NCBI GenBank assembly: GCA_000226015.1
Contig: JH153316.1
Span: forward strand, 37,895 to 73,506
Direction of reading: 5' to 3'
DNA: 35,612 bases
Source of the DNA: Mnemiopsis leidyi
Lineage: Eukaryota > Ctenophora > Tentaculata > Lobata > Bolinopsidae
Numbering within the stretch: position 1 is the first letter of the stretch; the number at the start of each line of letters is the position of its first letter. Position numbers and translations under genes: made by a program. Under the pieces are notes generated by a model. It had not been told where the DNA came from. It did not search any database and saw only the letters and a program-made list of their open reading frames with translations. Positions 11,601 to 23,225 of the stretch are shown in pieces.

Positions 11601-12342
11601 AGTTCCCTAAACCTTTAAAGAAATTTTGCCACACACGTACTTTCTTCTTATTCACGACTAAGATGCCTCACTATCAAATCTAAGAAGTAGTGTAGCCAAG
11701 GTTTTATCGCATCGTAATGAGACTCTCTCTAGTTTCACGGGATTCTAGTGAGTTTTACTCCGCTTAACCGATTTAACAGCTCTCGTGTGATGTTTTATTT
11801 AGTTGTTTTGTTGTACGTTATTAGCTATCACAGTACTTGTATTAGTAACACCCAGATAACATAGCATTTATATTTCCTGTTGTGGGGTAACAAGCTTATC
11901 AATATGTTTATCAGTTGTGTCACTGTGTAACCCTTGTCACGCATATTTGAGATGTTTTACTTTACTTAGATATGTTTCATGTGCTGTTATATGTAGTATG
12001 TACTGGGATACGATTTGTGTACTGTGATATGTACCGTGATATGTATCATGTATCTTACAGCATCAAACATACCCACTGAACGTGACGAATCTTCATGTGC
12101 GTGACCCTCATCTCCGTTGTGTGCGTGATCCCGGTTCAGCTTTTGTCACGTGTGCGTGATCATTGACCCTCAACTTACGTCTGAGGCTTTTAAGTTATCT
12201 TAGACTCAAAATTATATGATAAGGGTGAAAGGAAAACAACAGGTGCTTATATGAAGGTAAGGTAATCAAATTAAAATTAAAATAATCATCATTTTTGTGT
12301 TCACTTCAGTCACACTTTTCTAAGCTGGTCCGAACAGAATGG
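8646..12342. other. No gene recognised
   Basis: Long noncoding stretch. Open frames of up to 116 codons (8777-9127, with a TTG rather than ATG start) have no recognisable domain and no consistent splice context. Small duplications occur at 9277-9312 (GAGACAGAGGCTATGTGT twice) and 11355-11403. The rest shows nothing I can support. Confidence 0.5.
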
Positions 12343-12832
12343 TTCTTGCTGTTCTTCTGTGATGTTGTAAGAAAATTTATCTGTGTTTCTTGCTGTTCTC
12401 CTGTGATCTTGTAAGAAAATTTATCTGTGTTTCTTGCTGTTCTCCTGTGATCTTGTAAGAAAATTTATCTGTGTTTCTTGCTGTTCTTCTGTGATCTTGT
12501 AAGAAAATTTATCTGTGTTTCTTGCTGTTCTCCTGTGATCTTGTAAGAAAAATTTATCTGTGTTTCTTGCTGTTCTCCTGTGATGTTGTAAGAAATTTAT
12601 CTGTGTTTCTTGCTGTTCTCCTGTGATCTTGTAAGAAAAGTGTATAGTGTGTTTCTCGCTGTTCTTCTGTGATGTTGTAAGAAAATTTATCTGTGTTTCT
12701 TGCTGTTCTCCTGTGATCTTGTAAGAAAAGTGTATAGTGTGTTCCTTGCTGTTCTCCTGTGATCTTGTAAGAAAATTTATCTGCGTTTCTTGCTGTTCTC
12801 CTGTCATCTTGTAAGAAAAGTGTATAGTGTGT
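12343..12832. repeat. 44-bp minisatellite with a donor-like GTAAGA in each unit
   Basis: About eleven units of 44 bp starting TTCTTGCTGTTCTCCTGTGA occur in two interleaved variants that differ after GTAAGAAAA (TTTATCTGTGT versus GTGTATAGTGTG). The period is not a multiple of three, so successive units read in rotating frames. That explains the long spurious minus-strand ORFs rich in Glu, Gln, Thr and Lys. Each unit has the sequence CTTGTAAGAA, a good 5' splice-site match. Confidence 0.92.
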
Positions 12833-13932
12833 ATCGCAGCCTTGTGTATGTTCCAGTTCATTTATTAGAGAATTGTCGTCCAACAGAATCCAACCAATTT
12901 TGAGTTGATCATCTGCTAGATTTCCCCAATCCTTCCTGTCTCTTTTAATCAAACTATAAGTATTTCTATCGAATCAATCATGGCAAAACGCGATAGCGTT
13001 ATCACTTAGCTTTATTAAAGGGAATGTTCCGAGAAATTCAACATAATGGTGATTCGCTGAATGGATTTTATCCGGATTCAAAGCAGTTCTATGATTCCGA
13101 TTTTAAACGTCGATAATTTGTTCCCTGCTCCATCAAGATTCAAATTCCAACTTTTCTTTTTTTAGAGATTCTGAACGATCCGGTTAGACGCTATTCTCTA
13201 CTCAACTTGAACATCACAGCTATTTCGAATTTTTCTCGCTTTAATGCTCCTCCGATAAGTATGATATTCAGCGCAACAGCTTGGCTCCATATCTAAATCT
13301 CTAGCAATGTCCCAGCTTGGCAGATCTATCGTCTTATTTGTAGTAGCAGCGGGTAGTTATTTAGTCTCATAGCAGTTTTATGATCAGTCTGAAAGTTGGC
13401 TGCTCATAATGAGGAATGAAGAGTTGGCTGTATGACCGTGTACGTATCGTGTGTCCAACCTTGTTTTCTACTTGACCTCTGTGTACATATCTGTCATCAG
13501 ATTATCTCATTTCTCGGTCTTGCTGGTATTTCGTTTTAATCAGTGGTTCCTGTACTGGCGTTAATTTCTCGCGCCAGGCGTGCGTTCTTGCAGTTCGCGT
13601 TGGTGTTCATTCTCGTACTGGCGTTCTTTCTCTGTACACTATTACTCGTACTGTTTAGTTAATCGTCGAAATCCGACGTACATTCTGCACACCTTACATC
13701 ATACATGGAGATAAAGTGCACAGCCTTCTTAATGAGTTAATGTGCATACTTTTTTATACACTTCAGGACTCGTCACACTGCTCTGCTTTAGATCCTGATG
13801 ACCTGATACATATTATAATTGTTATAATATTGCTGTCCTCATTGTCCATAAATAGTTAGAATCATCCCGGCACTTGTTTATTAAGAGACGTTGTCTTGAT
13901 TTAATAGTGGCCAGTAATCATGTACATTATGT
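12833..13932. other. No gene recognised
   Basis: Spacer between two satellites. On minus, about 12840-12960 reads as a short open stretch next to the 44-bp array, but it lacks an ATG and any family match, so I leave it uncalled. Confidence 0.5.
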
Positions 13933-14893
13933 ACACATACCATTTCACATATCATTACACATACCATTACACATACCATTACACATACCATTACACATAT
14001 CATTACACATACCATTACACATACCATTACACATAGACCATTACACATATCATTACACATACCATTACACNNNNNNNNNNNNNNNNNNNNNNNNNNNNNN
14101 NNNNNNNNNNNNNNNNNNNNNNNNNNNNNNNNNNNNNNNNATACCATTACACATACCATTACACATGACCATTACACATACCATTACTACATATCAGTTA
14201 CACATACCATTACACATACCATTACACATATCATTATACATACCATTACACATACCATTACACATACCATTACACATACCATTACACATACCATTACACA
14301 TACCATTACACATACCATTTCACATATCATTATACATACCATTACACATACCATTACACTTACCATTACACATGCCATTACACATATCATTACACATACA
14401 ATGTTACACATATCATTACACATACCATTACACATACCATTACACATACCATTAACATATCATTACACATATCATTACACATACCATTACACTTACCATT
14501 ACACATATCATTACACATACCATTACACTCACCATTACACTTACCATTACACATACCATTACACATACCATTACACTCACCATTACACATACCATTACAC
14601 ATACCATTACACATACCATTACACATACCATTACACATACCATTACACATACCATTACACATACCATTACACATACCATTACACATACCATGTAACACAT
14701 ACCATTACACATACCATTACACACATATCATTACACATACCATTACACATACCATTACACTCATACCATTACACATACCATTACACATACCATTACACAT
14801 ACCATTACACATACCATTACACATATCATTACACATACCATTACACATACCATTACACATACCATTACACATATCATTACACATACCATTACA
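13933..14893. repeat. 12-bp satellite (CATTACACATAC), with an assembly gap inside
   Basis: A nearly 1-kb array of the 12-bp unit CATTACACATAC has scattered variants (TATCATT, ACTTACC, ACTCACC, CATTTCAC) and occasional one- to three-base slips. All six frames stay open for long distances, giving spurious His/Tyr/Thr-rich or Met/Cys/Asn-rich ORFs on both strands. The true array length is unknown because of the N run. Confidence 0.95.
14071..14140. other. Assembly gap (70 N)
   Basis: Seventy consecutive N lie inside the 12-bp satellite, so the gap comes from unresolved repeat sequence. The size may be an estimate. Confidence 1.
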
Positions 14894-17029
14894 GCATTGT
14901 TGTCTTGACAACGGCAAGCCTATTAAGCAGTACACGCGAACTCAGAGCTCTTCATTATACAGCTCAGCTCCGTGAGGCTAGAGTCGTATCTGCCCTTGTC
15001 GTACTGATACCCATCTTTCTACCTATGTTATTTACCTCTTTCTACCTTTGTTATTTACTTTATTTACCTTTTTTTACCTTTCTTAGTTCGGTATAGGTTA
15101 TCTTTGGCGTAATAAAGACCAAACGCTGCAGCAAATTTCGATTTGATCGGGTTTTCTCGAACGCTACACTAAGTTTCTTGCTACAGAAACTGCACTGTTT
15201 TTTTTTGTTCTAAACTGCCCTCCCCAAATCGACAGTTCTCCCAAGGTATAAAATTGAATATGCGTATGCCCCGTAGAAAATGTCACATTTTCAGCTTCAT
15301 ATTAAATTTTGGAGTGTTACATGAAGTTCTCTTGTGTCAATTTTAAATGATTTTGTGCGTTATTTGCGTGAGATTAGGGATTGGTATAAGGTGCGATTTG
15401 TCACGTCGTTGTGCCATGTGATCTGTCACGTGTTGCTGTCACGTGTCGATATTGCCATCTCTCTTTGATTATAAGCTTATTACCTTTATGTCATGGCTGT
15501 AGTGCTTTCGTTTCTTTGAGGGGATACAGAGACCTAATTCTATGGAAAATCCTTTATTGATAAAGTAAGCTAATGTGATTCGCCATTGCATTAGCGTTAG
15601 AAATCTTCGAGAAGTTCATGTCGATTGTTGTTCCAGCAACCTGTTTCTTTGATGATTTTTGAAACAGTTGCTCTTTTTCATACACGTTGAGTAGAATGAT
15701 ATGAACGGTCTGCGTCCTTCACATTTATGTGATAGTTTCTATTTTATCTTTAAAAATCTTTTTTCGAATTTATCTCATAACCTTTGAAGATACTGTAGGT
15801 ATTTTATTAAATCAAGAAAAATACAATTTAAATGAATAACTTATTCATCTGACTTACTTTTCGAGGAAAGGGCTTGTGTCGAAAAACAACATAGTCCGCT
15901 ATCAAGAGTCATATTTAACATAAGTTAAAGCTATAGAAACTAGGCATTGGCTGTAATTTAAGTAGCATAATAGAAAATAGCATTGCAGATGTTTACATTA
16001 CATAAGCGGTTAACTTTTAGTTTCCACTTCGATTGCGAGTTAACATTCGAAATATATTGTGTACGTAAGTGCTTGCTAGGCCTAGGATTAATTGTAAATG
16101 TGCAGGTTTAAATTCAGTAAGTTTCTGTAGTGTTTATTACAGAAATATTGCATTATAAAGTACACGGTCTCATTAGCCACATAGGAGCTGTTCAAGATGC
16201 TTACAATCTAGTTCAGCTGTTTTTGCCCATCTTAAATTACTCCAATATACTGAAAGTTTTTTGGGCTAATTTTCATAATTTGTGTCATTTTTTTTGCTCT
16301 AAACGAAAGATTTACCTACTACCTTACTCGGGATTATTTAAACGGCAAATATATGGCGGAATTGCTCGAAGCGCCGTCACTCTATTCCGATCATAATAAT
16401 CCCAAGTAAGGTATTCATTAAGTAAGGTCAGTTAAGTACCGTGCCTACCTGACAAAAGTAAATTACATATTGCCCAGAACAATTTCATGTTTTTTTCTTC
16501 AATTTACAATCTTGAGCACGTTGCTCATCGTTGTTGATTGTTTTTCTTTTCAATGATGCATGTGGCGCATTGTTCGCTTTGTGTTTTTAATCAAGGAGTT
16601 TAATCTCAATCCTCGTTAATTAATTAAACCATCTACTTAACCTAATTTTACCTTCCCGTATCTTAACCCAAAAAATCAACCACGTTTTATCGTTGTTTTA
16701 TTCCAGACTCGCATCATCAAACATGTGCTAAATACCCTCACAAACACAGTTACCCCTTATCTCCTCCTCTCAAAACAGCCACGTAATTTGTCGTAATTAA
16801 TCACCGTTATCACGTGACTCCTTACTTCCTGTGACACATGTCGAACGTCTAAATTAATTGGATTGAAGGACCCAATCAGAGAAGAGGAGAGAGAAAGAAG
16901 GGAGAGCGAGTAACTGAACGTTGTCGTCATGACCTAGTTTCGTCTGGTGTAACTTGATATCCCTCCTCCTCTCTCTTTCGTGGAGGCTTACCTTCTCGGT
17001 TCTTCCCAGAACTTAAACCTTTTGCCAAT
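14894..17029. other. No gene recognised
   Basis: AT-rich, with no coding signal I can support. Two CACGTG sites lie 13 bp apart at 15427 and 15440. A purine-rich tract (GAGAAGAGGAGAGAGAAAGAAG-like) lies at about 16880-16905. Confidence 0.5.
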
Positions 17030-17123
17030 GTACACAGTTTATTGTGTTGTTATATTGGACGTACACAGTTTATTGTGTTGTTATATTGGACGTACACAGT
17101 TTATTGTGTTGTTATATTGGACG
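17030..17123. repeat. 31-bp tandem triplication
   Basis: Three exact or near-exact copies of a 31-bp unit starting GTACACAGTTTATTGTGTTG. A very recent small expansion. Confidence 0.93.
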
Positions 17124-19015
17124 TACTTATAGAGCCTTGTTATACGCTATACTGTATTTAGTTTAAGGTACTTTGTAACCTAATGTTTAATTAGGATCAT
17201 TGCCGTTCAATTAACATTTAACGTGTACATAAGTACATTGATATAAATCACATTGAAATAAATCACATGAAGTTTTGCGTAACAGATAGCTGTCCCATTT
17301 CAGTCCCTGCGATATGCACTCGCATCAAGTTTTCTTATTTGTGTATTATGAGCTGATCCATGCGTTTTTGTATGCTCTGTGTTCCTTTTAGAACTACAGT
17401 GGTGACCTTAGCTTTGAGCGATGTGTGCTGTACATTTCTTAACGCTCCTTTATCGCTTGATCTCAGTATTTACATAATCCATGAGTTTCCTTTCCAACAC
17501 GCTGCAATGTTATAGCCCCTCAAGCTGCCTACTTTCTATTGTATCACTCCTAGTCATATGTCGTCTACGCCTCAAGGCCCTGGCCTCCCTTTATTTTATC
17601 GACCGTGAACAGTAACTGCTCGCATTGTACATTCTGCTACCTGATATTTTTCCGCCTCAGACGATAAATATCTCATGCGGTTTTTAAGTAGATTTACATT
17701 GTACTGTTTTGTATTTGTGTGCTCTTTCTCTTTTTTTCAATGTATGGCTTGACGTCGTTGGCAAAACTTTTTTAGGTTGGTCCAACTGTAGAAAGTCATT
17801 CTATGTTTAAGCTTGTCCAGGACCCTCGACTTGTGAACTTCATTTTCTTGATTTTGATTATAACGTTAGGCTAGGAAGCACCTCCAGTGGTCGGTCGATG
17901 AAATTGAATACTGTATATATATTATATCTGACATATCATGGATTTGTTTGCGGACTTCGCTCAAGGACTTCATTTTAATGGAAATATACCGGAGAGCGAT
18001 TTCTCGAAAAAAAGCTTTCCGACGCGATGCGCCATGACTGATTGAAATACCGGAGGATCTCTATGATTAAGTTAGACGATTCATTAAACGCCACGCTGCC
18101 GGCCTCTCAAGAGGTACTGCCTACGTTCAGTGCCACCAGTTTTAACTTCAGGCAGAAACCAGATGGTAATTTCGCTCTTAAAGTCGCTAAAATTAATTGT
18201 CTACTAAAGTTACTTTACCTGAGATATTTACTCCATGAGCAGTAAATTTCGTTAGCCGCACACTACACCATAACACGGCCAACTGAACCGTTTCTCCAGT
18301 ACACTTTGTGTCGAGGAAGTCGGTCTAAAAGTCCGGATCTCAACCCGGAACACTGGTTTAGTTGACCAGGTGGTCTGTTTGGGAGGCAGTACGGCCGGTA
18401 CGGACATGTCTCTTAAAACTGGAGTTGTAGCTATGGGGTAGGTCTTGTTTGCTAGGGTTGGAGAGCTGTTACATGAGGGTCATGTTTTGATTACGATAGT
18501 TAGAAAACTTTTAATTCTGAATTTGAATGATTTTGTGAAAAAATTTCCTTTGCCTTCAGTCGGCTTTCCCATATCATTAATTTTATAACCTCGTCCCTAC
18601 ATTCCTTTATTTGATCACGTGACAGAACGATAATCATTAGCTTTACTTTTACTGGGCACGTGCCAATTATTGTCTGCCCTAGTTTTTGAAACGTGATCAT
18701 ATTCTTGTTACGTCAAGATGTTCTGATATGTCAAATATTGACCCCTGTTTATTGCTTTTAGCGATTCATATTGCCATCTTGTGAACCCAATGGCATTGAA
18801 TTCTCTGTACGTTGTTGCAATTTAGAGGACAGCTGTTGAAAGCGAGATCTAGGAGGGGCAGATGAAAGCTTATTCAGAAAAGTAGAACTGCGAACTCGAG
18901 AAAATCGATATTCGATAAGCTTAGTAAGAGAAAACGTTAGTCGTATGAACCAACGTTATTATGTTTGTCCACCTTGAGTCATTTGCTGTGAGTGGCACAG
19001 TATCCTGTTTTACGA
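17124..19015. other. No gene recognised
   Basis: No supported coding region or RNA gene. Short open frames at about 18042-18245 and 18500-18700 show no family features. Confidence 0.5.
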
Positions 19016-19413
19016 TTATATCCTTCTAAGAGTTGATTTGATTCTTGATATATGTCCTTCTAAGAGTTGATTTGATTCTTGATATATATCCTTCTAAGAG
19101 TTGATTTGATTCTTGATATATATCCTTCTAAGAGTTGATTTGATTCTTGATATATATCCTTCTAAGAGTTGATTTGATTCTTGATATATATCCTTCTACG
19201 AGTTGATATGATTCTTGATATATATCCTTCTCTTGATATATATCCTTCTAAGAGTTGATTTGATTCTTGACATATATCCTTCTACAAGTTGATTTGATTC
19301 TTGACATATATCCTTCTGCAAGTTGATTTAATTCTTGATGTATATCCTTCTTCAAGTTGATTTGATTCTTGATATATATCCTTCTACGAGTTGATTTGAT
19401 TCTTGATATATAT
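19016..19413. repeat. 34-bp minisatellite upstream of the receptor gene
   Basis: About 11.5 units of TTGATATATATCCTTCTAAG plus AGTTGATTTGATTC. One unit near 19217-19235 is truncated, and variants increase toward the right. It lies about 350 bp upstream of the receptor start codon, so its length could affect the promoter; that is inference only. Confidence 0.93.
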
Positions 19414-19763
19414 CGCTCGATGTTACAATTTATAGAGTAGAGTTTGGTATATAATCATTTTCACAAAATTTGATTGCCTAAAAATAAGAGTAGATTGTGC
19501 CCACCTTGCCTATTTTTTACAATTCGTGGATCTTGATATCATGTTGTTGGGATATTCTACACTTATATCGAATTTGTCGGTACTCAGGGACGAAAATTTA
19601 TCCCATCTATGCCATGATATCGTTCCGAGCACGGTTTTATATCTCCATACGATAAGATAAGGCGTGGGAGCATGCCAAGCTCTCTTTTCCGACAGTACAC
19701 GACACATCAAAATATAGCTGTTCTCTAACAACACTCACGTATAGGTAATTATCTATTAAATGA
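19414..19763 (+). promoter_or_regulatory. Presumed 5' flank and 5' UTR of the receptor gene
   Basis: The 350 bp between the 34-bp array and the start codon must contain the 5' UTR, and probably the promoter unless a noncoding first exon lies farther upstream. I see no convincing TATA box. An ATG at 19760 in another frame opens a six-codon reading frame that overlaps the receptor ATG and stops at 19778-19780. It could lower initiation at 19764. Confidence 0.4.
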
Positions 19764-19857
19764 ATGCTGAATGTAGTTAAAGTACCCCTCCCATCGTTCG
19801 TGCTTCTCCTGCTGTTGCGATCGTGTGCCGCCTCCGCAACCCTTCCAGGATATTACG
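19764..19857 (+). CDS. Receptor exon 1: start codon and signal peptide
   Basis: The 31 codons read as a secretory signal: a short basic amino end with Lys6, a hydrophobic core (SFVLLLLL), and a small-residue end CAASA before Thr28 that fits an A-x-A cleavage site. The frame has a stop at 19761-19763, directly before the ATG, so this is the first possible methionine unless an upstream exon splices in. The exon ends in phase 1 at a strong donor, GTGAGT (19858). The first base of codon 32 joins to AG of exon 2 to give Glu. The ATG context is weak (T at -3, C at +4). Confidence 0.8.
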
Positions 19858-21676
19858 GTGAGTTGTCTCCTGCCGCTTTTTTTGTATCCTGCCGCTATTT
19901 TGTCTCCTGCCGCTTTTTTGTTCCCTGCCGCTTTTTTCCCCCTGCCGCTTTTTTCCCCTGCCACTTTTTTGTTCCCTGCCGCTTCTTAAATATCCCACCC
20001 ATATTTATATCCCGCCGTTATTTTGTTCCCTGCCGTCTTTTTTTATTCCCTGCCGCTTCTTAAATATCCCACCCATTTTCGTATCCCGCCGTTATTTTGT
20101 TCCCTGGGATTTTGTTTTTTTCGCCCTTTTTGGTTTTTTTTGTATCGCTTTTTTGTTTTTCGTCTCCAGTCAGAAATATCCCCCAGTGCCTATGGCCGGA
20201 AGAGTTGCTCCATTACAAATCTACCCTAAGTCTTACAGAGTAATAATCTAGAACCATGCCAAATAAATGTAGCAAGTTATGAGGCATCGCAAGCAAACCG
20301 TCTATTGACTTTAACACATCCCTTTCTTTAATAAAACTTCCTTTTTACTTGAAAAATATATCACCTTGCTAAAGCTTAGCAGGTTAGTGTTTTCTTTATT
20401 CATAGAATTTTAAAGCACGTGTATTTTACAAGTAAATGGATGTACTACGCATTATTTCGCGACTTTCATCAATCTCATATTATATATGAGATCATGATCG
20501 AAAAGAAGTATCGAAAACTTTTCAAATTTTACAGAACAGCAATGTAACGTACAAACTTTTTCGAATCAAAATGCTTCCCACTGTAAAATATGACGGGACA
20601 CCAAAACACGATAAGATGTGCGGCAAGCCACACTCGCAAAATATGGACCCTTAGCAAAAAGAAATCACGAGAGAAATAGTTAAATTTACTTTATTCTAGT
20701 AAGCTCAAGTTCAAAAAATTATAGAAGAACACGTCAATAAAAATTGTAATATATGAAAAATAAATTTATACTGTACCATAAACTTTTTCCAGGTGAGGTG
20801 AGTAATAATACTATAATACTAATAGAATAGGTATGAAAATGAGTTATTATTTATAAAAGAAATGTCGTGAATTTAAAATCGGGTAACGTATTATTGAGAG
20901 TGAACATGAAATATAGCACGGTATGTCACCTCGAAAAACACTCTGAAGATGTAAATAACAACTTGATTGAAAATCCCACGGGGAATGCTGCTACTGTTTC
21001 GAAATATCACTTATCGTGATATGGCAAAATTTAAAATGAAAACCTTAAAACTTAAGACCTTTGAGGAAACCGAATTGATGTATTGCGTTTTTCCTATGTT
21101 TAAGTGACTTGCACTATAACTCCAAATTTAGTTAATATGTCATCGCTCTGATCAGATCCTTTAATTACATTGAAAAATAGTCCAAATTTTTGCTCCTAAC
21201 TTCCGCATAACGATGGCGAGTGGTGCCCGGATTGGCTATTGGAAGATTGTTTAAAAAACTTGCAAGCAAAACTGTTAAAACAATTACCGGAGATGATCTT
21301 ATTAGATCTTATAAAGGATTTCAGCTATCTGGCAGTAAAGATCGTTTTGGTACGATGAAAAGATTTTGTTGTTGAGTTGTTGTCAAATTTGGAAAGTTTC
21401 CAAAATTCCTGAGTTATATTACGTTTGCTATATTTATGGAAATGTGTCGCTTCTGATGAGCGACACTTTTACTATTTTGCGCACCGTAAAGTGTGTACAT
21501 ATGCTTGATAGAGTAGAGACGAATTTTAGATTCGGGTTGCTGATTTTCTTGTGGACATAGTATTCGAAATAAATTAAGAATAGTTCAGTCAGAAAATTCC
21601 GTGCTTGCCAGCCCAGAAATTTGATCCGACCTATTTCTGAGAGAGCCCTCTGTAAGCTGTAACTAAACTTTTTCAG
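19858..21676 (+). other. Receptor intron 1
   Basis: Begins GTGAGT and ends TTTTTCAG. A TCCTGCCGCTTTTTT minisatellite starts within ten bases of the donor. The rest (20111-21676) is AT-rich with a small palindrome at about 20472-20492 and no nested gene that I can see. Confidence 0.8.
19863..20110. repeat. 17- to 18-bp minisatellite TCCTGCCGCTTTTTTGT, starting at the exon 1 donor
   Basis: Degenerate units of TCCTGCCGC followed by a T run fill the first 250 bp of intron 1. A higher-order duplication is visible: the phrase CTTCTTAAATATCCCACCCA occurs at about 19981 and again at about 20056, each followed by a similar GTATCCCGCCGTTATTTTG phrase. The C and T content is strongly strand-asymmetric. 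Confidence 0.88.
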
Positions 21677-21831
21677 AGACGCCGCTCTGTCCGGAGGGTG
21701 AAAGGAAATGTTCTCCGACGCACGGCGAGAACGACGTCTGCATACCCGAGTCGGACTTTTGTAACAACATCAACGATTGTCCTGATGGAAGTGACGAGAT
21801 CGGATGTGACTGTCAGGAGCAGCCGGACATG
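21677..21831 (+). CDS. Receptor exon 2: LDLa repeat 1 and start of LDLa 2
   Basis: Residues 32-83. Cysteines at 36, 43, 53, 60, 66 and 75 give the full six-cysteine LDLa pattern, ending in the calcium-cage signature DCPDGSDE (65-72). Cys77 begins the second LDLa repeat, so the exon border cuts that domain. The acceptor is TTTTTCAG. The donor is ATG|GTGAGA in phase 0, compatible with the phase 0 start of exon 3. The last 21 bases of the exon recur in the minisatellite that begins 12 bases into the intron. Confidence 0.92.
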
Positions 21832-22092
21832 GTGAGAACTGTGTGTCAGGAGCAGCCGGACATGACCTGAATAATGTTTGTTTGTCAGGAGCAGCCGGAC
21901 ATGACCTGAATACTGTTTGTTTGTCAGGAGCAGCCGGACATGACCTGAATAATGTTTGTTTGTCAGGAGCAGCCGGACATGACCTGAATACTGTTTGTTT
22001 GTCAGGAGCAGCCGGACATGACCTGAATACTGTTTGTTTGTCAGGAGCAGCCAGTCATGGTGCCGGGTGGGAAGTGTTTGTTTGTCAGGAAC
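21811..22092. repeat. 39-bp minisatellite copying the end of exon 2
   Basis: The first, exonic copy of the core is 21811-21831. Intronic copies start at 21844, 21883, 21922, 21961, 22000 and 22039, and a partial copy starts at 22083. Each of the first five intronic units has the 21-base exon core ending GCCGGACATG, then ACCTGAATAMTGTTTGTT. The donor GT right after ATG is therefore lost in these units, because ACCTGA follows. The sixth, diverged copy again has CATGGTGCCG, a weak GT. The 39-bp period is 13 codons, so an in-frame repeat ORF arises that is probably not translated. Confidence 0.93.
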
Positions 22093-23119
22093 TTATTTCA
22101 TGACCAATTTAAATTGCTTGCGTGTTCTCGACCATTCCAGTACGTTGAAAAAATTGCCTTCTTCTCAAGCCTTGAAAACATTGCCTTCTTCTCAAGTGTT
22201 GTCAACATTGCTAAGTACTTAAGTACATTTCCACGTTGAAAACTGCTCCTTAATGGCTTTTTCAAGCACTCGGCACTCAAGTAAAATGTAAATAGGTTTC
22301 TCACAAAACACCCCATCTTGTCCATGAGAAACGAGCCTCATTTGCCTCACCTCCTAACTTTTCTCCTCATTTCTAGACCGACATTTTCTAGCTGTTCTAG
22401 ATCGACTACCCGGCCTCGTAAGAGTCAAACTAACTTACTCAACACAACACCTTCTTATCTCCCGTGTGTGTTGTGTGTTTTTCTTGCAACATCCCCCACA
22501 AGCATGCAGTGTTCACTCTTTGGGTTTTCTCTTACCTGTAGAATGTTTAAACTGGGGAATATCTGTGTTAACGCTCGTATGTATCCGAGTGTAGCCGCCT
22601 GTGCATGTGGATGGTCTTGCACCGCGACACTGGATAACCGGGGCCTTAAGTCCTCCCTTCCAAGCGAGATGTTATGCAATGCGGAGTCGACTGGCTCGAC
22701 AGTCCAGACTTTTGTTTTGTTCCACCGTCTCCTGGCCGTCCAAATTTAAATGTCTCGCGTTTTTTGTACTTGTTATAATATTGTGATAAGTTAAGTCACG
22801 AATATTTCGATGGGTGTGATGCAATAACATTGCGTAAAGATATGGCCTCAGTGTTTCTGGCTTTACAGTATTTTATAAAATGTTTGTGCGTGTGTGTGTG
22901 TTACTTTAATCTTATAATCTCTAAATGATGAATTAGGAAATATTATGGATTCTTTAAATTTGACAGCTGTTGACTTATTAATTGCACTCAGTGTAATTAA
23001 CATTTTTGCGAAATGCATGTAAAGAATCAGTACCGTGCATATCTTTGGAGCTCAATCTTTAGTGCAACCTTTACATTGTTCACGATTTACGGTGGAAATT
23101 GAAACATTTTTCTCCGCAG
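22093..23119 (+). other. Remainder of receptor intron 2
   Basis: Includes small duplications (GAAAAMATTGCCTTCTTCTC at about 22146 and 22177), a GTGTGTGTGTGTG run near 22890, and an ATG-started open frame at 22318-22749 with no recognised domain. The intron ends TTTTTCTCCGCAG. I see no nested gene I can support. Confidence 0.6.
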
Positions 23120-23225
23120 ATACCATGCCCGGGCAGTCGACACTGCATACACAAAGATCAGTGGTGCGACAAAGTTCCACATTGTGACAACAGAGCTGAC
23201 GAACGTGCTGACTGCTGTAAAATTG
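23120..23225 (+). CDS. Receptor exon 3: rest of LDLa repeat 2
   Basis: Residues 84-118 plus one base. With Cys77 from exon 2, cysteines at 86, 92, 99, 105 and 115 complete the six-cysteine LDLa pattern. The calcium cage is less canonical than in repeat 1: HCDNRADE (104-111) replaces DCxDGSDE, so one acidic ligand residue (His104) and the Ser are changed. Weaker calcium or ligand binding is possible but is inference. The donor is GTATGT in phase 1. Cys116 right after the domain belongs to the next module. Confidence 0.92.

Noticed and set aside
12421..12952. Two minus-strand ORFs with repeated ITGEQQETQINFL-like units
   Set aside because: Open frames of a 44-bp noncoding array with rotating phase. 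The non-repeat start (about 12840-12952) lacks an ATG and family similarity.
14401..15096. 231-codon plus-strand ORF rich in His, Tyr and Thr, with mirror ORFs on minus
   Set aside because: It is almost entirely 12-bp satellite translated in its open frames; the unique tail has no domain.
21843..22103. Repeat ORF with SGAAGHDLN units as a possible extension of exon 2
   Set aside because: It is in a different frame from the LDLa exon, and the good donor and the phase 0 match with exon 3 place the array in the intron.
22318..22749. 143-codon ORF in receptor intron 2 and its minus-strand shadow
   Set aside because: No recognisable domain, lies within an intron supported by matching exon phases, and the composition is unremarkable.
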